DNA of 27,266 bases from DASQPE01 sp041488455 (GCA_041488455.1 JBGPPG010000033.1:1-27266), one strand, 5' to 3'; positions 1-7,236 are shown, counted from the first letter of the stretch. Translations and numbers: made by a program. The notes: generated by a model from the letters alone, not told the origin.

Positions 1-564
1 CGCGATCGTCTGATGGATGGGATCATGCACCTCGGGGGGCGGGGCGTTCCGATCACGGCTGAAGCGGGACGGCCCGGTACCCGCGCCCTCGCGGCGGCAA
101 GGGCGCGCACCGACTCCGTCGCCCGGCACACGGCGGACTCGGTGGTGCTGAGCGCGTCGGAGATGGCGTCGCTGATCGGCGACGGGCTCTCGCCCGTGGT
201 GCGCGGCCAGCTCGATTCGCTTACGGTGCGGCTGCTCCAGGGGCAGATCGAGGTCGGGGCTCGCCTCGCGACCGGGCAAATTCCGCGGGCGCTGCTCGGG
301 CCGCTGGCGCTGGTCGTCCCGGATCACGCCGCAATCCGCGCCGCGGGCCCGGTGGATGTCGTGAGTCCCGGGCGCGGGCAGTGGGAGATCGAGCGGCTGA
401 GCGTGGCTGGTTTGCCGGTCCCGGTGGACGCGGTCCGCTCCCGGCTCAGCCAGGCGCTGGGCGCGGGGGGCCACGGCGGGTTGCCGGTGACGATACCGCC
501 CGGCGTGCGCGAGATCCGCATCCGTCCCACGGGCGCGGTGCTTTTCGGAGCTCGGAGACCATGA
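1..564 (+). CDS. Hypothetical protein, N-terminus cut by window edge
   Basis: The frame is open to the left edge (codons CGC GAT CGT CTG precede the first ATG at 13), so the gene probably starts outside the window; 187 codons are visible. I do not recognise the family. The visible part has no membrane segment. It shows alternating hydrophobic strands, a QLDSLTVRLLQGQIEVGARL stretch, a GPLALVVPDHAAIRAAGPVDVVSP stretch, and a C-terminal IRIRPTGAVLFG strand. This looks like a beta-rich soluble or periplasmic domain (loosely LmeA/DUF2993-like, a weak guess) whose signal or anchor segment may lie upstream. Its TGA overlaps the ATG of the response regulator (ATGA, 561-564), so the two are probably translationally coupled. 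Coding is supported by the overlap and by strong third-position GC. Function unknown. Confidence 0.6.
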   Translation, partial: RDRLMDGIMHLGGRGVPITAEAGRPGTRALAAARARTDSVARHTADSVVLSASEMASLIGDGLSPVVRGQLDSLTVRLLQGQIEVGARLATGQIPRALLGPLALVVPDHAAIRAAGPVDVVSPGRGQWEIERLSVAGLPVPVDAVRSRLSQALGAGGHGGLPVTIPPGVREIRIRPTGAVLFGARRP

Positions 565-1925
565 CCCACCGCGTGCTGATCATCGACGACGAGGCGGGCA
601 TCCGGCAGGCGCTCAAGCAGGTCCTCGACTACGAGGGGATGGACGTCCGCGCCGCGGCCTCGGGGGGCGAAGGGATCACCGTCTATCAGGAGTATCGCCC
701 CCACCTCGTTTTCCTCGACGTGAAGATGGCAGGCCTCGACGGCCTGGAGACGCTGACCCGGCTCCGGGACCTCGACGCGCACGCGACCGTCGTGATGATC
801 TCGGGCCACGGCACGATCGCGACGGCGGTCGAGGCGACCCAGCGCGGCGCGTTCGACTTCCTGGAGAAGCCGCTCGACACCGATCGTCTGCTCGTGACCG
901 TGCGCAACGCGCTGAGCCACGCGACGCTGGTGGGCGAGAACGAGCGCCTGCGCGATGTCCATGCCAGCCGCTACGCCATGGTGGGGGAGAGCGCGGCCCT
1001 CAAGCGGGTGCGCGAGCTCGTTGCCCGCGTCGGCCCCACCGGCGCGCGGGTGCTCATCACCGGCGACAACGGCACCGGAAAGGAGCTGGTGGCGCGGGCC
1101 CTCCACGAGGCCTCGCCACGCCGGGCGCGCGCGTTCGTCGAGGTCAATTGCGCGGCGATCCCGTCCGAGCTCATCGAGAGCGAGCTGTTCGGCCACATGA
1201 AGGGGTCGTTCACCGGCGCGTTCGCCGACCGGGCGGGCAAGTTCGAGCAGGCGGACGGCGGCACGCTCTTTCTGGACGAGGTGGGCGACATGTCGCTCGC
1301 CGCGCAGGCCAAGCTGCTCCGCGTGCTGCAGGAGGGGGTCGTGACGCGGATCGGCGGGGCCAAGGCGATCCAGGTGGACGTGCGCGTCCTCGCGGCGACC
1401 AACAAGGACCTCGGCCTCGAGATCGCGGAGGGACGGTTCCGGGAGGACCTGCTCTACCGGCTCAACGTCGTCGAGATCGAAGTCCCCGCGCTGCGCGACC
1501 GGCTCGACGACGTGCCGGCCCTCGTGGCGCACTTCGCGCAGCAGCTGGTGCAGAGCGCGGGCGTGCCGGGCAAGCAGTTCGGCGACGATGCGGTGGCGCG
1601 GCTCCAGGCCAGGCCCTGGCCGGGCAACATCCGCGAGCTCCGGAACGCGGTCGAGCGGGCGCTCATTCTGGCGCCGGGGAAGGCGGTCACGGCCGCCGAC
1701 ATCGACCGCCTCTTTCCCGGAGCGGAAGGGGCGCTGCCGCCGCCGGAGGCCAGCCGGGCCCAGACGTTCGAGACCTTCAAGCAGGAAGCGGAGCGGTCGT
1801 TCCTCCAGGCCAAGCTCCGCGAGCACGACTGGAACGTTTCCGAGACCGCGCGCTCGCTCAAGATGCCGCGGTCCAATCTGTACAAGAAGATCGAGCGGTA
1901 CGGGCTGAGCCGGGAGTCGCCATGA
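561..1925 (+). CDS. NtrC-family sigma-54-dependent response regulator
   Basis: A 454-residue two-component regulator. The receiver domain (about 1-120) has acidic D9/D10, phosphoacceptor D53, S81 and K103. The AAA+ sigma-54 activation domain (about 138-375) has Walker A GDNGTGKE (168-175), the sigma-54 contact loop GSFTGA (215-220) and Walker B TLFLDEVGD (235-243). The C-terminus is a Fis-type helix-turn-helix (ETARSLKMPRSNLYKKIERYGL region). Phosphorylation would drive oligomerisation and ATP-dependent opening of sigma-54 promoters. The start at 561 is chosen because MTHRVLIIDDE is the natural receiver N-terminus; the frame is open further upstream but that would prepend 60 unrelated residues. 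It overlaps both neighbours by four bases. No cognate histidine kinase is in the window, so the signal is unknown. The contact loop has Ser in place of the usual first Ala (GAFTGA). Confidence 0.95.
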   Translation: MTHRVLIIDDEAGIRQALKQVLDYEGMDVRAAASGGEGITVYQEYRPHLVFLDVKMAGLDGLETLTRLRDLDAHATVVMISGHGTIATAVEATQRGAFDFLEKPLDTDRLLVTVRNALSHATLVGENERLRDVHASRYAMVGESAALKRVRELVARVGPTGARVLITGDNGTGKELVARALHEASPRRARAFVEVNCAAIPSELIESELFGHMKGSFTGAFADRAGKFEQADGGTLFLDEVGDMSLAAQAKLLRVLQEGVVTRIGGAKAIQVDVRVLAATNKDLGLEIAEGRFREDLLYRLNVVEIEVPALRDRLDDVPALVAHFAQQLVQSAGVPGKQFGDDAVARLQARPWPGNIRELRNAVERALILAPGKAVTAADIDRLFPGAEGALPPPEASRAQTFETFKQEAERSFLQAKLREHDWNVSETARSLKMPRSNLYKKIERYGLSRESP

Positions 1926-2377
1926 GCGATCCACCGAAGGACTGGGACAAGGAGCTCGCCAAGATCGACCGCGCGATGGCGCGGCTTCCGGAGCCGGCCG
2001 CAGATCCGGCACCCCCGCGAAAGTCGGCCGCGCCAGCGGCGGGAGCGGCGCCGGCCGGCGTGGCACCACAGCACGCCGGCTCGCGCGCGACGACGACGAC
2101 CTGGCTCCGCGTGCTGCTGGTGCTCACGCTCGCGCTGGCGATGCCGCTCTGGCCCTACCCGAAGGGCTGTGGCCCCGGGCTCTACGGCTATCTTGCGGCC
2201 GCCGGGATCGTGGTGCTGGCCGGCGTGTGGGCCGGCATTTCAACGTGGCATCGGCGCCGGCCCATCGGCCACATCCTCGCGCTCGTGGTGCTGCTCTGGG
2301 GCCTCGCGCTCGTGGCCGCGGAGGTGCTGCCCCGGGTCGGCTACGCCAAGACCACCATCCGGTGGACCTGCGGATAG
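1922..2377 (+). CDS. Small integral membrane protein, function unknown
   Basis: A 151-residue protein not recognised as a named family. Residues 1-58 are a polar, Pro/Ala-rich cytoplasmic tail containing a DWDKELAKIDRAMARLPE helix. Three hydrophobic segments follow: LRVLLVLTLALAMPLWPY (about 62-79), YGYLAAAGIVVLAGVWAGI (about 88-107) and HILALVVLLWGLALVAAEVL (about 117-136). Two cysteines (CGP after segment 1, terminal TCG) might face the same side. The ATG overlaps the TGA of the sigma-54 activator (ATGA, 1922-1925), so co-expression is likely. It could be a membrane partner or an unrelated passenger; the sequence does not say which. Confidence 0.75.
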   Translation: MSDPPKDWDKELAKIDRAMARLPEPAADPAPPRKSAAPAAGAAPAGVAPQHAGSRATTTTWLRVLLVLTLALAMPLWPYPKGCGPGLYGYLAAAGIVVLAGVWAGISTWHRRRPIGHILALVVLLWGLALVAAEVLPRVGYAKTTIRWTCG

Positions 2378-2393
2378 GGTTTCGCTGAGACTC

Positions 2394-3884
2394 ATGCCCA
2401 AGACCTTCGCCAACTTCATCGCCGGCCGATGGGTGCCCCCCTCCACCGGGCGGTACTTCGAGAACCGGAATCCGGCCGACACCGACGACATCATCGGCCG
2501 CTTTCCCGATTCCGGTCCCGAGGACGTGGCCCGGGCGGTGGAGGCGGCCAAGCGGGGGTTCGCGCTGTGGTCTCGCACTCCGGCGCCGGCGCGGGGCGAC
2601 GTCCTGCGCCGCGTAGGCGATCTGCTCACCCAGCGCAAGCGTGCGATCTCCGAGGCGATGACCCGCGAGATGGGCAAGGTGCTCACGGAGACCGGCGGCG
2701 ACGTGCAGGAAGGGATCGACACGGCGTACTACGCCGCGACCGAGGGGCGCCGGCTCTTCGGGCATGTGGTGCCTTCGGAGCTGGCGAACAAGTGGGCCAT
2801 GAGTTACCGGCGGCCGATCGGCGTAGCCGGACTCATCACCCCGTTCAATTTTCCGCTCGCCATCCCGACCTGGAAGTCGTTTCCGGCACTGCTCTGTGGC
2901 AACGCGGTGATCTTGAAGCCGTCCGAGGACGTGCCCCACACGGCCCATCTGCTGGTGGAAGTCCTGCTCGAGGCGGGGCTCCCGCCCGACGTGATCCAGC
3001 TGGTGCACGGCCGGGGCGAGGTAGCGGGCGCGGCGCTGGTGGATCATCCGGAGGTGCCGGTGATCTCGTTCACCGGATCCACCGCGACCGGAGCCAAGAT
3101 CGGCGAGACCTGTGGCCGCATGCACAAGCGGCTCTCGCTGGAGATGGGCGGCAAGAACGCGCAGATCGTGATGGACGACGCCGATCTCGAGCTGGCGCTC
3201 GAGGGTGTGCTCTGGGGCGCGTTCGGCACGACCGGGCAGCGCTGTACGGCGACCAGCCGGCTGATCCTCCACCGCCGCATTCACGATCGCTTTCTCGCGG
3301 ACCTCACGGCCCGGGCGGACAAGCTCCGCCTCGGTGACGGCCGCCGGCCGGGCACCGACGTCGGACCGCTCATCCACGAGGATGCCCGCAAGAAGGTCGA
3401 GTACTACGTAGAGGTCGGCCGGGAGGAGAAGGCCGAGCTGGTGACGGGCGGCAAGGCGCCGGGTGGCCGGCTCGCCAAGGGCTGGTTCTACCGGCCCACG
3501 ATCTTCACGGGCGTGAAGCCGGGGAGCCGGCTCGAGCAGGAGGAGATCTTCGGCCCGGTCCTGAGCGTGATCCGCGTGGATTCGTTCACCGACGCGGTGA
3601 CGGTCAACAACGACGTGCGCTACGGGCTCTCCAGCTCGATCTACACCGCGAGCGTGGACCTCGCGTTCCGCGCGATGCAGCTCCTGGACAACGGCATCAC
3701 CTACGTCAACGCACCGACGATCGGAGCCGAGGCGCATCTGCCGTTCGGGGGCGTCAAGCAGACCGGCAACGGGCATCGCGAGGGCGGCTGGGCGGTCTAC
3801 GAATTCTATTCCGAGACCAAAGTCTGCTATGCGGACTACTCGGGGCGTCTGCAGCGTGCGCAAATCGACACCCAGGATGTGTGA
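2394..3884 (+). CDS. NAD(P)-dependent aldehyde dehydrogenase
   Basis: A 496-residue ALDH-superfamily enzyme that oxidises an aldehyde or semialdehyde to the acid. Visible catalytic features are N152 in TPFNFP, K175 in ILKPSE for the cofactor, E250 in LEMGGKN as general base, nucleophile C284 in GQRCTA, and E384 in EEIFGPV. FTGST at about 226-230 is the cofactor loop. The GTTGQRCT context and the tail HLPFGGVKQTGNGHREGG resemble semialdehyde dehydrogenases of the ALDH7/lysine and amino-acid catabolism type, but I cannot fix the substrate. The start at 2394 (MPKTFANFIAGRW) matches the family's N-terminal strand; the frame is open upstream into the membrane-protein gene and is rejected there. 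It lies 16 bases after the upstream stop, so it may be co-transcribed. Confidence 0.93.
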   Translation: MPKTFANFIAGRWVPPSTGRYFENRNPADTDDIIGRFPDSGPEDVARAVEAAKRGFALWSRTPAPARGDVLRRVGDLLTQRKRAISEAMTREMGKVLTETGGDVQEGIDTAYYAATEGRRLFGHVVPSELANKWAMSYRRPIGVAGLITPFNFPLAIPTWKSFPALLCGNAVILKPSEDVPHTAHLLVEVLLEAGLPPDVIQLVHGRGEVAGAALVDHPEVPVISFTGSTATGAKIGETCGRMHKRLSLEMGGKNAQIVMDDADLELALEGVLWGAFGTTGQRCTATSRLILHRRIHDRFLADLTARADKLRLGDGRRPGTDVGPLIHEDARKKVEYYVEVGREEKAELVTGGKAPGGRLAKGWFYRPTIFTGVKPGSRLEQEEIFGPVLSVIRVDSFTDAVTVNNDVRYGLSSSIYTASVDLAFRAMQLLDNGITYVNAPTIGAEAHLPFGGVKQTGNGHREGGWAVYEFYSETKVCYADYSGRLQRAQIDTQDV

Positions 3885-3890
3885 TGGCGG

Positions 3891-3919
3891 TTGCGCGGAG
3901 GTGCGGGGCAGGATAAGGT
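3891..3919 (+). promoter_or_regulatory. Possible promoter of the primary sigma factor gene
   Basis: TTGCGC (3891-3896) is followed after 17 bases by TAAGGT (3914-3919), about 35 bases before the chosen ATG at 3954. The -35 hexamer is identical to that of the better rpmE promoter at 12500, but the -10 matches TATAAT at only three positions. Weak call. Confidence 0.3.
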
Positions 3920-3953
3920 ACGCGAGGTAGCTTCCCCGGTTGTGCGAGGTCGT

Positions 3954-4823
3954 ATGCGCCCTATGCAGGTCGGGTCCGGCAAGCGCAGTCCGTCGTTCGA
4001 CGAAGGCTCGCTGGATCAGTACCTGCGGGAAATCAGCCGTTACCCGCTGATTCCGCAGGAAGAAGAGGTCACACTCGCGCAGCGCATCCGCCTCGGTGAG
4101 GCGGAGGCGCTCGACAAGCTGGTGCGCAGCAACCTCCGCTTCGTCGTGTCGGTCGCCAAGAAATACCAGAATCAGGGTGTGTCGCTCGCCGATCTCATCA
4201 ACGAGGGCAACCTCGGCCTCATCCGCGCGGCCCACAAATTCGACGAGACCAAGGGCATCAAGTTCATCTCCTACGCCGTCTGGTGGATCCGGCAGGCGAT
4301 CCTCCAGGCGCTGGCGGAGCAGAGCCGGATCGTGCGGGTGCCGCTCAATCGCGCCGGCACGCTCCACCGCATCGGCAAGCGGTCGTCGGCGCTGCTCCAG
4401 GAGCTCGGCCGCGAGCCGACGCCGTCCGAGATCGCCGAGGGCATGGACATCTCCATGGAGGAGGTGCAGAAGACCCTCTCCATATCCCAGAACCACCTCT
4501 CGCTCGACGCCCCGCTCACGCCGGGCGAAGACAACAAGCTGCTGGACTACCTGCCCGACACGCAGAACCCCGGCCCCGATTCCGAGACGTTCGAGCACGC
4601 CCTCACCGAGTCCATCGAGGAGGTGCTCTCCACCCTCAAGGAGCGCGAGGCCAAGATCCTGCGGCTCTATTTCGGGCTGGACGGCCCGGAGCCGATGACG
4701 CTGGAGGAGATCGGGAGCCTGCTGGGGATCACGCGGGAACGGGTACGACAGATCAAGGAGAAAGCGCTGAGCCGGCTGCGCCACGTAAGCCGGGCCCGCG
4801 CCCTCGAAAGCTTCCTCGCTTAG
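3954..4823 (+). CDS. rpoD: Primary RNA polymerase sigma factor, short form
   Basis: A 289-residue sigma-70 group protein. Region 1.2 is SLDQYLREISRYPLIPQEEEVTLAQRIR. Region 2 is LVRSNLRFVVSVAKKYQNQGVSLADLINEGNLGLIRAAHKFD with the -10-melting FISYAVWWIRQAILQALAEQSR. Region 3 follows, and region 4 contains MTLEEIGSLLGITRERVRQIKEKALSRLR for -35 recognition. Region 1.1 and the long non-conserved insert of proteobacterial RpoD are absent; the same compact layout is typical of Bacteroidota primary sigma factors, whose N-terminus also begins MRQL.. just before the SLDKYL motif. That supports ATG 3954 over a TTG at 3891; a GAGG lies four bases upstream (3946-3949), and a second ATG at 3963 is possible. 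The stop overlaps the convergent gene by four bases. A group 2 paralogue cannot be excluded. Confidence 0.93.
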   Translation: MRPMQVGSGKRSPSFDEGSLDQYLREISRYPLIPQEEEVTLAQRIRLGEAEALDKLVRSNLRFVVSVAKKYQNQGVSLADLINEGNLGLIRAAHKFDETKGIKFISYAVWWIRQAILQALAEQSRIVRVPLNRAGTLHRIGKRSSALLQELGREPTPSEIAEGMDISMEEVQKTLSISQNHLSLDAPLTPGEDNKLLDYLPDTQNPGPDSETFEHALTESIEEVLSTLKEREAKILRLYFGLDGPEPMTLEEIGSLLGITRERVRQIKEKALSRLRHVSRARALESFLA

Positions 4824-5428
4824 CGCGGCTTCGGCTCGCGCACCCTCACGTCAACGCCGCCCATCAGGGCAAATCCGCGAACCCGCAGCACCGGCGCATC
4901 CGGGGCCGGCCCTTGGCCCTTCTGAGCCAGCCGCTCCTCGAAGCCGCCCATGAACGCCGATCCGTGCACGTCCACGCGAATCCAGGGCGGCACCCGGATC
5001 TGGACGCCGCCCATGAAGGCGTACGCCTCGATCTCGCTCACGCCGGGTGCGAGCTCCGCCTCGGTGAGATCCAGATCCACGCCGCCCATGCAGGCGATGA
5101 TCTTGAACTGCCGCGGCACCAGCCAGGATCCGCGGCGTTTGGCGCCGCTCATGATCGCGAAGATGAAGTCCCGCTCGGGGACGTCCACCTCCGACACGGG
5201 CGGCCCCGCGTCCTCCATCCTCAGATCGGCGATCAGGGACTGAAGCTCGACGACCGAAGTCGCGTGCTGGGCCAGGTCGAGCCGATAATCAAGCTCGTCC
5301 ATGGTCAGCTGGTCGGCGGCGAAGCAGCGGGAGAGCACGTCCCGCACGTGCATGCGGGTGAGGTCGAGCAGGGGTGTCGGGCTCTGGGCCGGGCTCGGCA
5401 CGGTGGGCGGCGGACGGTCGTCGGGCAT
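4820..5428 (-). CDS. DUF1707 (SHOCT-like) and LiaF-like domain protein
   Basis: A 202-residue protein without a signal or membrane segment. Residues about 22-70 (LTRMHVRDVLSRCFAADQLTMDELDYRLDLA region) are a DUF1707 SHOCT-like helical domain. The rest resembles the C-terminal beta-domain of LiaF-type cell-envelope stress proteins: an IMSG..RRG.W.VPR entry followed by four evenly repeated MGG turns (ACMGGVDLDL, AFMGGVQIRV, AFMGGFEERL, ALMGGVDVRV), one per beta-helix rung. In Firmicutes LiaF restrains an envelope-stress kinase; whether this soluble protein does something similar is not known. It lies 16 bases after the metX stop on the same strand without a clear Shine-Dalgarno sequence, so it is probably expressed from the metX transcript. 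Its TAA overlaps the rpoD stop on the other strand. Confidence 0.8.
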   Translation of the reverse strand: MPDDRPPPTVPSPAQSPTPLLDLTRMHVRDVLSRCFAADQLTMDELDYRLDLAQHATSVVELQSLIADLRMEDAGPPVSEVDVPERDFIFAIMSGAKRRGSWLVPRQFKIIACMGGVDLDLTEAELAPGVSEIEAYAFMGGVQIRVPPWIRVDVHGSAFMGGFEERLAQKGQGPAPDAPVLRVRGFALMGGVDVRVREPKPR

Positions 5429-5444
5429 GGCGCGGCGGCGTGGA

Positions 5445-6479
5445 TCAGGGGCGGAGGATCGCCGCCACCTGATCCCATTCGATCAGGAACGCGTCGTGCC
5501 CGTAGAGCGAGGCCATCTCGACGTAGCGTGCGTTGGCGCCGGCCTCGCGGTAGGCGGCCACCCAGGCGCGCACCTCCGCCGGATAGTACAGGATATCGGA
5601 GTCCACACCCACGCCGATGATCTCTCCCACCCGCTCGGCCGTGGCGCGCGCGGCGGCGGCCTGGTCTCCTACATCGTGGAGGTCCATCGCGTCCATCAGC
5701 GCCACGTAGCTGGCGGCGTCGAACCGCGCGACCAGCTTGTCGCCCTGGCGCCGGAGATAGTGGTCCGCGTCGAACCGGCCCGGTGCACGGGTGGATGACC
5801 GGGCGAAGCGCTCCGCGAACTCGGCCGCGGACCGGTAGGTGATCATGGCGATGGCCCGGGCCGCCGCGAGGCCGGCGGTCGGTCCGTCGCCTTCCGGATA
5901 CGCGCCGCCGCGCCAGGCCGGGTCGGCCTCGATTGCCATGCGCTGAGCAGCGTTCCAGGCGATCGCCTGCGCCGAGGTGGCCGCGGGCGCCGCGAAGACC
6001 ACCAGCCGGTCCACCGGCACCGGAGAGATCCGCCCCCACTGGAGCGTGACCATCCCGCCGAGCGAGCCGCCCGTCGCCAGCGCGAGCCGGCGCACGCCGA
6101 GGTCGGCGAGCAGCGGCACATGCGCCCGCGCGAGATCGAGCGCGCTGAGGCGGGGGAACGCCCGTCCGTGCGCGGCCTGCCACGGGATGGGGCCGGTCGA
6201 GCCGTAGCAGCTCCCCAGCAGGTTGGTCGAGAGAATCGCGTGGCGGGAGGTATCCAGCGCCCGGCCGGGCCCTACCAGCGGGCCCCACCAGGCCTCGACG
6301 TCGGCGCTGCCGGTGAGCGCGTGGAACACCAGGATCCAGCCGTTCTCCCGCGCCGCATCCACGTCCCCCAGGATGCGGTAGCGCAGGCGGGCGTCGGTCA
6401 GGATCTCGCCACGCTCGGTGCGGAGGTCACCGAGCTCGAAATCGCGCATGGTAGCCGTCGGCGCGAGGGCCAGGCTCAT
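5445..6479 (-). CDS. metX: Homoserine O-acyltransferase, MetX family
   Basis: A 344-residue alpha/beta-hydrolase that transfers an acyl group (acetyl or succinyl) from CoA to homoserine, the committed step to methionine. Visible features are the HALTGS oxyanion region (53-58), NLLGSCYGSTGP (86-97, a MetX hallmark), the nucleophile elbow GGSLGG with S139, the probable acid D295 in SDILYYP, and catalytic H328 in GHDAFL. Acyl-donor specificity cannot be read from family membership alone because MetX proteins include both acetyl- and succinyl-transferases. ATG 6479 is chosen: GAGGAG sits six bases upstream, whereas the longer frame (to 6542) would translate the leader hairpin. Regulation is visible: a strong promoter and a SAM-II-like riboswitch precede it. 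It is followed by the DUF1707 gene. Confidence 0.93.
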   Translation of the reverse strand: MSLALAPTATMRDFELGDLRTERGEILTDARLRYRILGDVDAARENGWILVFHALTGSADVEAWWGPLVGPGRALDTSRHAILSTNLLGSCYGSTGPIPWQAAHGRAFPRLSALDLARAHVPLLADLGVRRLALATGGSLGGMVTLQWGRISPVPVDRLVVFAAPAATSAQAIAWNAAQRMAIEADPAWRGGAYPEGDGPTAGLAAARAIAMITYRSAAEFAERFARSSTRAPGRFDADHYLRRQGDKLVARFDAASYVALMDAMDLHDVGDQAAAARATAERVGEIIGVGVDSDILYYPAEVRAWVAAYREAGANARYVEMASLYGHDAFLIEWDQVAAILRP

Positions 6480-6510
6480 GGGCGGCTCCTCGACTTCGGG
6501 GTGAACGGGG

Positions 6511-6532
6511 CGGGGGCAACAAAAAGCCCCCG
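6511..6532 (-). promoter_or_regulatory. Hairpin in the metX leader, possible expression platform
   Basis: A perfect 7-bp inverted repeat, CGGGGGC / GCCCCCG, with an 8-nt loop (TTTTTGTT on the minus strand). It lies between the SAM-II-like aptamer and the metX ribosome binding site (GAGGAG at about 6486-6491). The U-rich tract is in the loop and not after the stem, so the hairpin is not itself a classical terminator. An alternative fold in which AGCCC of the aptamer linker (6582-6586) pairs with the GGGCT that runs into the T-tract would give a terminator-like structure. This is inference. Confidence 0.45.
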
Positions 6533-6564
6533 GCCATAGCAAGCGCGGAGGATACCGTCCGGCG

Positions 6565-6626
6565 CTTTAGCTCTTTGGTTCGGGCTCGGGCCCTGGCGGG
6601 AGCAAGTGGCCATAAATCACCGCCGT
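6565..6626 (-). ncRNA. SAM-II-class (SAM-alpha) riboswitch upstream of metX
   Basis: On the minus strand the conserved SAM-II elements occur in order: P1 5' arm GGCGG (6624-6620), TGATTT (6619-6614), CTTGC (6606-6602), P1 3' arm CCGCC (6599-6595), and the invariant-type GCTAAA (6571-6566). GCTC (6603-6600) can pair with GAGC (6573-6570), giving the H-type pseudoknot expected for this class, though the exact P2 register is uncertain. A small extra hairpin GGGC-CCGA-GCCC (6593-6582) is inserted between P1 and the GCTAAA arm. The predicted transcript start (around 6628) falls right before the aptamer. SAM-II elements classically precede metA/metX genes in Alphaproteobacteria and Bacteroidota and repress on SAM binding; the gene here is metX. 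The related SAM-V class shares the pocket consensus and is the main alternative. Confidence 0.72.
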
Positions 6627-6633
6627 GATCGAG

Positions 6634-6662
6634 AGTGTACCGGACCCGGGCCCCTCCGTCAA
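6634..6662 (-). promoter_or_regulatory. Sigma-70 promoter of metX
   Basis: On the minus strand TTGACG (6662-6657) is followed by a 17-base spacer and TACACT (6639-6634). The match to TTGACA-N17-TATAAT is strong, in GC-rich surroundings. It predicts transcription starting near 6628, giving a leader of about 150 nt that begins with the SAM-II-like aptamer. Confidence 0.72.
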
Positions 6663-6673
6663 GTGAGGGCGGC

Positions 6674-6702
6674 TTGAAGCAGGCCGCCGACCCGGCTAAT
6701 CT
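6674..6702 (+). promoter_or_regulatory. Possible promoter of the yajQ operon
   Basis: TTGAAG (6674-6679), a 17-base spacer and TAATCT (6697-6702) lie 30 bases before the yajQ ATG, diverging from the metX promoter with their -35 elements only 11 bases apart. The -10 match is modest. Confidence 0.4.
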
Positions 6703-6732
6703 CCGCCTCGACGCCTACCTCTGATCTCCGCC

Positions 6733-7236
6733 ATGGCCAGCACCGCTTCATTCGACGTTTCCACCGGCGCCGATCTCCAGGAAGTGGACAACGCCGTCAA
6801 TCAGGCGCTCAAGGAGATCGGGCAGCGGTACGACTTCAAGAGCACCCACTGCACGATCGAGTTCGATCGCGCCAAGGCCGAGATCCGCCTTGTCGCCGAC
6901 GACAGCTTCCGCATGGATGCCCTTCTCGATGTCCTTCGCGGCCGCCTGATCAAGCGGGGCGTGCCGGTCAAGAACCTGACCATCGGCGACCCGGTCGAGG
7001 GCACCGGAAGCTCGGTGCGCCGCACCGTCACCCTGACGCAGGGCATCGCCGGCGATACGGCCAAGAAGATCGTGAAGGCGATCAAGGACGGTGGATTCCG
7101 CAAGGCCACCGCGAGCATCCAGGGCGACGAGGTCCGCGTCTCCAGCCCGTCCAAGGACGAGCTCCAGGGGGTCATCACGCTGCTCCGGGGCCAGGATTTC
7201 GGGATCGAGCTCAAGTTTGGCAATTACCGCGGTTGA
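6733..7236 (+). CDS. yajQ: YajQ family (DUF520) nucleotide-binding protein
   Basis: A 167-residue protein matching YajQ end to end. The N-terminal SFDVSTGADLQEVDNAVNQAL and RYDFKS are followed by LLDVLRGRLIKRGV, then TLTQGI..KKIVKAIKDGGFRKATASIQGDEVRVSSPSKDELQGVI and the terminal FGNYRG. The fold is two ferredoxin-like domains. Family members bind nucleotides and RNA, and in Xanthomonas and Pseudomonas a YajQ protein is a c-di-GMP effector acting with a transcription factor. Which activity applies here is unknown. The ATG at 6733 gives the usual family N-terminus; no clear Shine-Dalgarno sequence precedes it. It is the first gene of a + strand run, and its end overlaps the likely start of the SpoIID-like gene by 20 bases. 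Confidence 0.93.
   Translation: MASTASFDVSTGADLQEVDNAVNQALKEIGQRYDFKSTHCTIEFDRAKAEIRLVADDSFRMDALLDVLRGRLIKRGVPVKNLTIGDPVEGTGSSVRRTVTLTQGIAGDTAKKIVKAIKDGGFRKATASIQGDEVRVSSPSKDELQGVITLLRGQDFGIELKFGNYRG

Noticed and set aside
324..4784. Very long antisense open frames, e.g. minus 324-2069 (581 codons) and minus 2124-4784 (886 codons)
   Set aside because: They lie opposite clearly identified genes, have low-complexity Arg/Pro/Ala/His-rich translations with no recognisable domain, and are expected shadows of strong GC3 bias.
6511..6532. metX leader hairpin as an intrinsic terminator
   Set aside because: The T-run is in the loop on the minus strand and not after the stem; kept only as a leader hairpin.
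6480..6660. SAM-I (S-box) riboswitch upstream of metX
   Set aside because: The S-box core (GAGGGACUGGCCC / GGCAACC type) is absent, whereas the SAM-II elements are present in order.
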